Source: Beroe ovata
Lineage: Eukaryota; Ctenophora; Nuda; Beroida; Beroidae
Direction of reading: 5' to 3'
Assembly: GCA_946803715.1 (NCBI GenBank)
Contig: CAMPET010000019.1
Span: 346,602-358,731 of the forward strand
DNA length: 12,130 nucleotides
The position numbers and the translations under genes were made by a program. Under the pieces are notes generated by a model. It was not told the DNA's origin and made no database searches. It saw only the letters and a list, made by a program, of their open reading frames with translations. Position 1 is the stretch's first letter. Each line of letters begins with the position of its first letter. Shown here one piece after another: positions 7,694 to 12,130 of the stretch.

Positions 7694-9639
7694 GTACGAG
7701 CCATGTGACCACTGAGCTGTGAGCAGTGTGACCACTGAGCAGTGAGCAATGTGACCACTGAGCAGTGAGCAATGTGACCACTGAGTAGTGAGCAATGTGA
7801 CCGCTGAGCAGTGAGCAATGTGACCGCTGAGCAGTGAGCAATGTGACCGCTGAGCAGTGAGCAATGTGACCACTGAGCAGTGAGCAATGTGACCACTCAA
7901 TAAAAGATGAAAGTTTACACTTTACGCGTCCTCACAAATAGCCATAATAACAAAATAAACTGGATACGCACCAATGATATCATCTCCCACACGCAGGTAA
8001 GATTAAGGCAGGGGTGGAGGAGTGCTGGTACCCGTATGGCGGGGAGGAGCACACGTGCCCCGAGTTTGAGTGGTTGTCTAGCAACGGTCAGAGCGTGAAG
8101 CTGGTGGAGAACAAGGAGGATGAGGAACCACCTAGCCAAGCACTTCTTATCGGGAGTCAGGTACTATCATGGGAGGGGGTGGGGAACTGATATGGATCAG
8201 AAATGTACCAGTAGTAATAATAAAGAGAAACCATTAGTAACCAGTAGTTCCCATGGTAACCACTACTATAGTTACCACCCCCTCACCCCCCAGGAAGATG
8301 GTAGTTACTACGTGGCGGTAGCTCATACCGATGAGGATGGTGATATCCCAGGTAAAGCGAAGGATGGTAACTGCTGGTATCCTCTGGCTGGTGAGGAGCG
8401 CACTACCAACCACTTCTCCTATGTTACACGTGAGTGCATCATGCCGTTCTTCTACACATGTACCAGGGAAAATGACATTATGCCCGAATATTTATCACCG
8501 AAATATTGGAGTCGCGGTTTAGAATTGCTTGTAGCACTGTCCGATAACATAATTACACACAGCGGTAGAGAAATGATATCATCAACTGTTACAGTGCGGA
8601 AGAAGGTGCTGAGGGATGGAATGAGGATTCACCTGGAGAGCAAGCATGGGGGAAATGTCAGGGTAACCCAAGATAATGAGGTCGATGGGACAGGTATGTT
8701 TTATACCACTACATTCGCATTTGGGATAAAATCAAAAGCATGATTATTATGAAGGTAAGGCATGCCATACCTACATTCAAACATGGCATAAACAAATATT
8801 GCATCCGGTCAACTATAGAAGAATGGAAAAATTTTGTCATCACTAAAGCAGCTTTACTTCCCAGGCGGAAATGGGCACTGGGCCACATTCACCGTCATTA
8901 TGAACGACACTGATGGAACTGTGAAGTTGCAGAATGAGAAGAGACCTGAGAGATACTTGGCCATCAGAAAGTGTGGTCTAACTACGGTAAGTGGGAGTCA
9001 AAAGTGGTGTCAGGGAACAGAAGAGTGGTGTCAAGAGAGAAGTGTGGTGTCAGTGAGTAGAGTGGCACCAAACCAAAATTGTGTTCAGGGAAGCTGCTTT
9101 ATATATTTCCCTACATATAGGCACTACATTGCAAATCATCACAGGGTTCTGGCGGGAGGTACTGTGTGTTCAAGCCTCGAGTACACAAGAACGGGGACGT
9201 GACTTTCCAATCTGCCAATTTCCCCGGCCGACACATAGGTATTTACAATCTACAATATCACTTGTACCTATTTCATAAATATCAAATACCTAAAGTGTGA
9301 GCTACCTACATCAACAGGTTGTGCGATAGTCATCCAAATAAGTACCTACCTATAACCATAAGATAACCATAAGAAATGCAGCAACGAGGTCTCATTCAGG
9401 CATTAACGAGGATCAATCACCGAGGAATCCGAAGGAAACGCATACTGGCGTCAACGCTCGGTTTACCATTGTAGAGGTAGGTATAACAGACGGCCTACTC
9501 TTCATCAATGATCATCTGTGAATACAAAAATACTTCCAGCTACATATTCTGGAATTGAAATCAAGCATTTAACAGTTAACAGTAACACTGAGTCGGCAGT
9601 CACTGACTGTCAATTCATTTTCAGAAGGAAGAGGAATAG
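7552..9639 (+). CDS. DM9 (DUF3421) tandem-repeat and beta-trefoil protein, 282 aa, 8 exons
   Basis: Joining the eight exons (7552-7693, 7997-8160, 8294-8429, 8595-8693, 8865-8986, 9145-9238, 9400-9476, 9625-9639) gives 849 nt with phases 1,0,1,1,0,1,0 and one terminal stop. Residues about 15-75 and 92-147 are two DM9 repeats, with YYCVLAH / YYVAVAH, VIPGK / DIPGK, CWYPYGGEEH / CWYPLAGEER and an F-E-W / F-S-Y end. Residues about 155-278 form three similar units: LESKHGGNVRV to HWATFTV, LQNEKRPERYLAI to GGRYCVFKP, and FQSANFPGRHIG to VNARFTIVE. This is the threefold pattern of a beta-trefoil. No signal peptide is seen, so it is probably cytosolic. DM9 proteins are known in invertebrate immunity (oyster mannose-binding forms). 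Trefoils of this type resemble fascin-like or lectin folds. Ligand and role here are inference. The start is chosen for its ACCATGG context and an in-frame TGA at 7546-7548 just upstream. Confidence 0.85.
7705..7897. repeat. 23-bp minisatellite, eight units
   Basis: GTGACC anchors recur at 7705, 7728, 7751, 7774, 7797, 7820, 7843, 7866 and (partial) 7889. The unit begins GTGACCACTGAGCAGTGAGC. 23 is not a multiple of three and the reverse complement has no stop in any frame, so long reverse-strand readings here are repeat artefacts. It lies wholly within intron 1. Confidence 0.93.
7899..7904 (+). promoter_or_regulatory. AATAAA hexamer inside intron 1
   Basis: A perfect poly(A) signal directly after the 23-bp array and 92 nt before the acceptor. 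Use of it would truncate the message within DM9 repeat 1. Functional use is unproven. Confidence 0.3.
7997..8160 (+). CDS. DM9-trefoil gene exon 2
   Basis: Encodes residues 48-102: the C-terminal half of DM9 repeat 1 (CWYPYGGEEHTCPEFEW), a charged linker (VENKEDEEPP), and the first strand of repeat 2 (ALLIGSQ). Donor CAG|GTACTA, phase 0. Confidence 0.82.
8294..8429 (+). CDS. DM9-trefoil gene exon 3
   Basis: Encodes residues 103-147, the body of DM9 repeat 2 (EDGSYYVAVAHTDEDGDIPGK, with CWYPLAGEER next). Acceptor cctcaccccccag; consensus donor GTGAGT at 8430, phase 1. The same frame stays open across the next intron. Confidence 0.86.
8595..8693 (+). CDS. DM9-trefoil gene exon 4
   Basis: Encodes residues 148-180 after acceptor caactgttacag. 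It starts the beta-trefoil with RIHLESKHGGNVRV and NEVDGT, and ends at donor ACAG|GTATGT in phase 1. Confidence 0.82.
8865..8986 (+). CDS. DM9-trefoil gene exon 5
   Basis: Encodes residues 181-221: GGNGHWATFTV closes trefoil unit 1, and TVKLQNEKRPERYLAIRK opens unit 2. Acceptor gctttacttcccag; donor ACG|GTAAGT, phase 0. The ORF visible beyond 8986 is intron read-through. Confidence 0.86.
8991..9070. repeat. Degenerate GTGGTGTCA repeats in intron 5
   Basis: GTGGTGTCA at 9004, 9025 and 9044, with a variant GTGGCACCA at 9062, spaced 21, 19 and 18 bp. This is a decayed minisatellite inside intron 5 (8987-9144). Confidence 0.6.
9145..9238 (+). CDS. DM9-trefoil gene exon 6
   Basis: Encodes residues 222-252: GSGGRYCVFKP ends trefoil unit 2 and DVTFQSANFPGRHIG starts unit 3. 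Acceptor caaatcatcacag; donor ATAG|GTATTT, phase 1. Confidence 0.82.
9400..9476 (+). CDS. DM9-trefoil gene exon 7
   Basis: Encodes residues 253-278: INEDQSPRNPKETHTG then VNARFTIVE, the last trefoil strands. Acceptor gtctcattcag completes the split Gly codon. Donor GAG|GTAGGT, phase 0. If that donor is not used, translation would run 14 further codons to TGA at 9519-9521. Confidence 0.78.
9625..9639 (+). CDS. DM9-trefoil gene exon 8 (stop exon)
   Basis: A strong acceptor (gtcaattcattttcag) is followed in frame by KEEE and TAG at 9637-9639. It is short but phase-correct. The alternative is read-through of exon 7 to 9521. Confidence 0.6.
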   Translation, partial: KEEE

Positions 9640-9700
9640 AGATAATAAGGAATAGATGAATGATAATTAGGACATGACTTGTAATGAAAATGGGGTTGAT

Positions 9701-9706
9701 ATTAAA
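9701..9706 (+). terminator. Possible poly(A) signal ATTAAA
   Basis: The common ATTAAA variant lies 61 nt after the stop at 9639, with T-rich sequence shortly after. It is the likely 3' end signal of the DM9-trefoil gene. Confidence 0.4.
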
Positions 9707-9986
9707 AACATGTGAAATTTTACATTCATGTGATTTGCGTCTTACTGTTCTGGGAGATTACTTAATCTACTCAAATAGGGGTTTCATTACTCATGACACG
9801 TCAAATTAATTAGCATTTAGCATGCCGAAGCCTGAATTCCGAAATTAACAGTACCTACCTACTTAATTATCATGCACACGGTTATGGGCCTAGTGCTTAC
9901 CTATCTCTCTTACAAACGATAACGCAGCAACAGGAATAGCGAAATCCCCGAAACCGCAACGAACTATACACGCATCATGTACAAAT

Positions 9987-10006
9987 GTACACTCAATCGA
10001 GTGTAC
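9987..10006. repeat. GTACACTC inverted repeat
   Basis: GTACACTC, AATC, GAGTGTAC: perfect 8-bp arms. The half GTACACTCAAT recurs at 10122-10132, so the two copies flank the CpG-dense patch. Confidence 0.6.
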
Positions 10007-10031
10007 TGTGTGACACAACCACATTCTGGGA

Positions 10032-10132
10032 CGTTTTTGTAACGCGCGATAACGAAAACGTTGCGCGCAGTGGTCGCGCGTGCTAGTCATGTGACCTAAT
10101 GCGCGCGCGTGTGAAATTAAAGTACACTCAAT
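10032..10132. promoter_or_regulatory. CpG-dense promoter-like patch
   Basis: Dense CpG (AACGCGCGATAACG, TTGCGCGCAG, GGTCGCGCGTG, GCGCGCGCGTG) in AT-rich DNA. It includes GTCATGTGAC at 10086-10095, a palindromic M-box/CLEAR-type E-box. Donor-like sites lie on both sides: minus GATAG|GTAAGC near 9902 and plus ATGTAG|GTAAGT near 10441. An unannotated or bidirectional first exon is possible. The 86-codon reverse ORF across it is not convincing as protein. Confidence 0.35.
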
Positions 10133-10609
10133 ACTCATCGCGGAATACATTTTGACTCACGTATAGTTCTAGTTGTTTGTACACGAAACTTATAGTTGTT
10201 ATAGACTGTAGGTGGATTCCTTCTTCCTTTCTTCACACGCGAGGAGCAGGAATTTTATACTTGAGCCTTGACAGATGTTCATACTACTTACATTTCATTA
10301 TTTTCACAGCTTGTACACGAATCAAATTTCGAAGCATACAGCTCCATTGCATGATTGATGATTGTCATGCTATGATGCTAACAATATTTCGTTATGGTAA
10401 AAACGTTGATCTCTAGTTATTGCTTGCGCCAATAATGTAGGTAAGTAAGAAGTTTTTGATTCAATGTTAAATAATTTTCTGTTTGATCCATCGACGTTCA
10501 ATATGTATCAGCAGTGAAGTAAGCTATCGTAGAACCATCGTATTTCAAGCTTAATTGACGGCAGGTGCCATTTATAGAAGAACCGTGCTATTTCAAGCCA
10601 TATTTACTA

Positions 10610-11660
10610 CAGGGTGTGCCAAAATAAACGCAACAAAAGTAGACGTTCATAACTCTGCTTCTGATCACAGTTTCTGAATGAAACTCTGAGGTCTGATAGG
10701 TATCAGCCATACATTTTTCCCACAAAAATTTCGAATTGCTAGCTCAAAAAATGTTCGAGTTATCAGCAAAAAACTGAATTTTCAGCTCTTTCAGCGTCCA
10801 TAACTCCGGTCGTGTTTGAAGTTTAACGACGAAATTTGCAGCGAGGATAGACTGTACTAACTCCTAATTACTCAAAAAATTTCAAGTCTCTACCTCAAAA
10901 AATGACGGAGCCATCACATCCAAAAGTACGAGAATACATGGTGTTTACCCAATGTTATAAGTTTTCAAAATGTACACATTCATGACCCAATGGAAACCAA
11001 GATTGTATACATTTACACAAAAATGTGTTTCACACACCCTATAGAGTAGTGAAGTATCACTATATGTACACCACATTCCACTCTACCTCGAAAATGCGAT
11101 AGTTTGAATCTTTGATACCGTTACTTCATTATGCGATACTCTGCTTTGTTGTGTTTCTGATTTTTGGGGCTCTACAAAAATGCGCATATCTCCCATGTTC
11201 TTCGAGATAACTCGATGAAATTTTCAGTATTTTTGCTCGAATAGTTGAGCAGTGTTATGTTGAAGTCCGCATCCATTTTTCAGGCCCAGATCGTGTGTTA
11301 TCGATAAGTGAAGTTGACTAAATCAGTTCTGTAGTTTTTCGCTAATTCCTCCGTCATTTATTGAGGTAGAAACTTAAAACTTTTTGAGCACGGAGGTGTA
11401 AGTGTTGTCTATCTACGCTGCAAATTTTGCTGCCAAGCTCCAAACACGACCGGAGTTATAGGCAGCGTTAGAAATTCACAGAAACTGAAAAGTCGGTTTT
11501 TCGCTGATAACTCGTCCATTTTTTGAGCTAGGAACTTGAAATTTTTGTGGGAAAAATGTATGGCCAATACCTATCAGACCACCAAGTTTCATCCAGAACC
11601 TCCGATCAGAAGCTGAGAAATGAACCTCTACTTTTGTTGCGTTTTTTCTGGCACACCCTG
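10610..11660. mobile_element. Non-autonomous transposon with about 300-bp terminal inverted repeats
   Basis: It begins CAGGGTGTGCC and ends GGCACACCCTG, flanked on both sides by TA (10608-10609, 11661-11662), the Tc1/mariner-type target. The left arm (about 10610-10912) and right arm (about 11347-11660) are imperfect complements. Shared landmarks include CGCAACAAAAGTAG, TGATAGGTAT, CCATACATTTTTCCCAC, AACTCCGGTCGTGTTTG and ATGACGGAG. The roughly 430-bp centre has no transposase ORF. It is a foldback/MITE-like copy. Short ORFs inside it are artefacts. Confidence 0.8.
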
Positions 11661-11823
11661 TATTTAGGTACCGATCTTTTTCCACTTACCAATTTCCTCG
11701 CAATTTCGTATAGTCATGTTTTTCAGCAAGTAGTTCAGTGTTTTTTCTAAATCTTAGGATGATTATTAGATCGATAGATAAGATTTGCGGAAGTAGGGAT
11801 CGTTTTAAACCGCGTACCGAGGA

Positions 11824-11879
11824 GTAAGTAATTGAGAAATCGGTCCCATACTTACCTACCTAATTGAGTAATTACTTAC
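11824..11879. repeat. 10-bp inverted repeat in TACC-rich DNA
   Basis: GTAAGTAATT at 11824-11833 pairs with AATTACTTAC at 11870-11879, in a tract of CTTACCTACC simple repeats. No gene is seen in 11661-12130. Confidence 0.5.
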
Positions 11880-12020
11880 TTACCTGCTAGACTACACGCA
11901 TCTCGATTTTATCACTAGGTATGTGTATTATGCTTTACAGCAAAACCCATAATTGCTACTGCAGCGTCTTTTCGTCTATAGGTAATCGCCCAAAACATTG
12001 CGTGTGTTAGTGTGTTTGTA

Positions 12021-12035
12021 GCGTGTGTGTGTAAT

Positions 12036-12077
<42 letters not shown>

Positions 12078-12123
12078 TATATGTGTTTGTGTATGTTTGT
12101 GTGTGTGTGTGTGTGTGTGTGTC
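12021..12123. repeat. GT microsatellite
   Basis: Long interrupted (GT)n at the right edge of the window. Confidence 0.95.
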
Positions 12124-12130
12124 TGCCTGT

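Larger units (their letters stand above)
7694..7996 (+). other. Intron 1, containing a minisatellite and a poly(A) motif
   Basis: GTACGA to cccacacgcag, 303 nt, phase 1. It splits the Gly of the conserved PGK motif. Choosing the AG at 7995-7996 restores PGKIKAGVEECWYP, which aligns with PGKAKDGNCWYP of repeat 2. The next AG, at 8010-8011, would delete five residues. Confidence 0.75.

Noticed and set aside
7576-7900. Long reverse-strand ORFs with 23-residue repeats
   Set aside because: Produced by the 23-bp minisatellite, which has no stop in three reverse frames. The array lies inside intron 1 of a well-supported plus-strand gene.
8012-8160. Alternative exon 2 start at the AG at 8010-8011
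   Set aside because: It loses five residues of the conserved PGK...CWYP spacing that the AG at 7995-7996 preserves and that repeat 2 shares.
8120-8743. A single 207-codon plus-strand ORF as an intact gene
   Set aside because: It joins the end of exon 2 in the wrong frame, intron 2, exon 3, intron 3, exon 4 and intron 4. The DM9 and trefoil patterns are restored only by splicing.
9890-10150. 86-codon reverse ORF as a protein gene
   Set aside because: It spans a CpG-dense promoter-like patch and palindromes, and the composition is unlike the real exons. At most it is part of a first exon ending near 9903.
11476-11750. Overlapping ORFs on both strands
   Set aside because: They lie in the terminal inverted repeat of the transposon and show no transposase motifs.

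Overview
This is metazoan genomic DNA of moderate AT content. The genes are split by short GT-AG introns of about 70 to 1000 nt. Long CA/GT microsatellites, several minisatellites, single N gaps and a transposon with long inverted repeats lie between and inside them. No bacterial-style operon, RNA gene or CRISPR array is visible. The best gene joins DM9 (DUF3421) repeats to a three-repeat beta-trefoil. That suggests an invertebrate, possibly a sponge or other non-bilaterian, but the taxon is inference from protein style only.

Layout. 1-822: G/A-rich minisatellite, a CA tract and otherwise featureless DNA. 823-4812, minus strand: a multi-exon gene reconstructed from splice sites and phases; none of its exons is long enough to stand out as an ORF. 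Seven exons (823-911, 983-1116, 1448-1522, 2518-2697, 3507-3622, 3870-3897, 4748-4812) join in phase to about 228 residues plus stop. The product is not recognised. Its introns hold E-box and forkhead-like direct repeats and a strictly 32-bp-spaced array of CCAAT boxes. 4813-7410: no supported gene; N plus poly-C, a CpG-dense patch at about 5490-5550, a CA microsatellite and two inverted repeats. 7411-7551: a 21-bp minisatellite that abuts the next start codon.

7552-9639, plus strand: an eight-exon gene (7552-7693, 7997-8160, 8294-8429, 8595-8693, 8865-8986, 9145-9238, 9400-9476, 9625-9639) whose joined coding sequence is 849 nt, 282 residues. Residues about 15-147 are two DM9 repeats and about 155-278 a beta-trefoil. 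DM9 proteins of oysters are mannose-binding recognition proteins, and beta-trefoils are carbohydrate- or actin-binding folds. A two-module intracellular recognition protein is the likely role, by inference.

9640-10609: short 3' UTR with ATTAAA, then AT-rich DNA and a CpG-dense promoter-like patch at about 10032-10110. 10610-11660: a 1.05-kb non-autonomous element with about 300-bp imperfect inverted termini flanked by TA. 11661-12130: TACC-rich DNA running into a GT microsatellite. The two genes are transcribed away from each other and share no visible operon-like link. The intervening 2.7 kb, with the CpG patch at about 5.5 kb, may contain their promoters.
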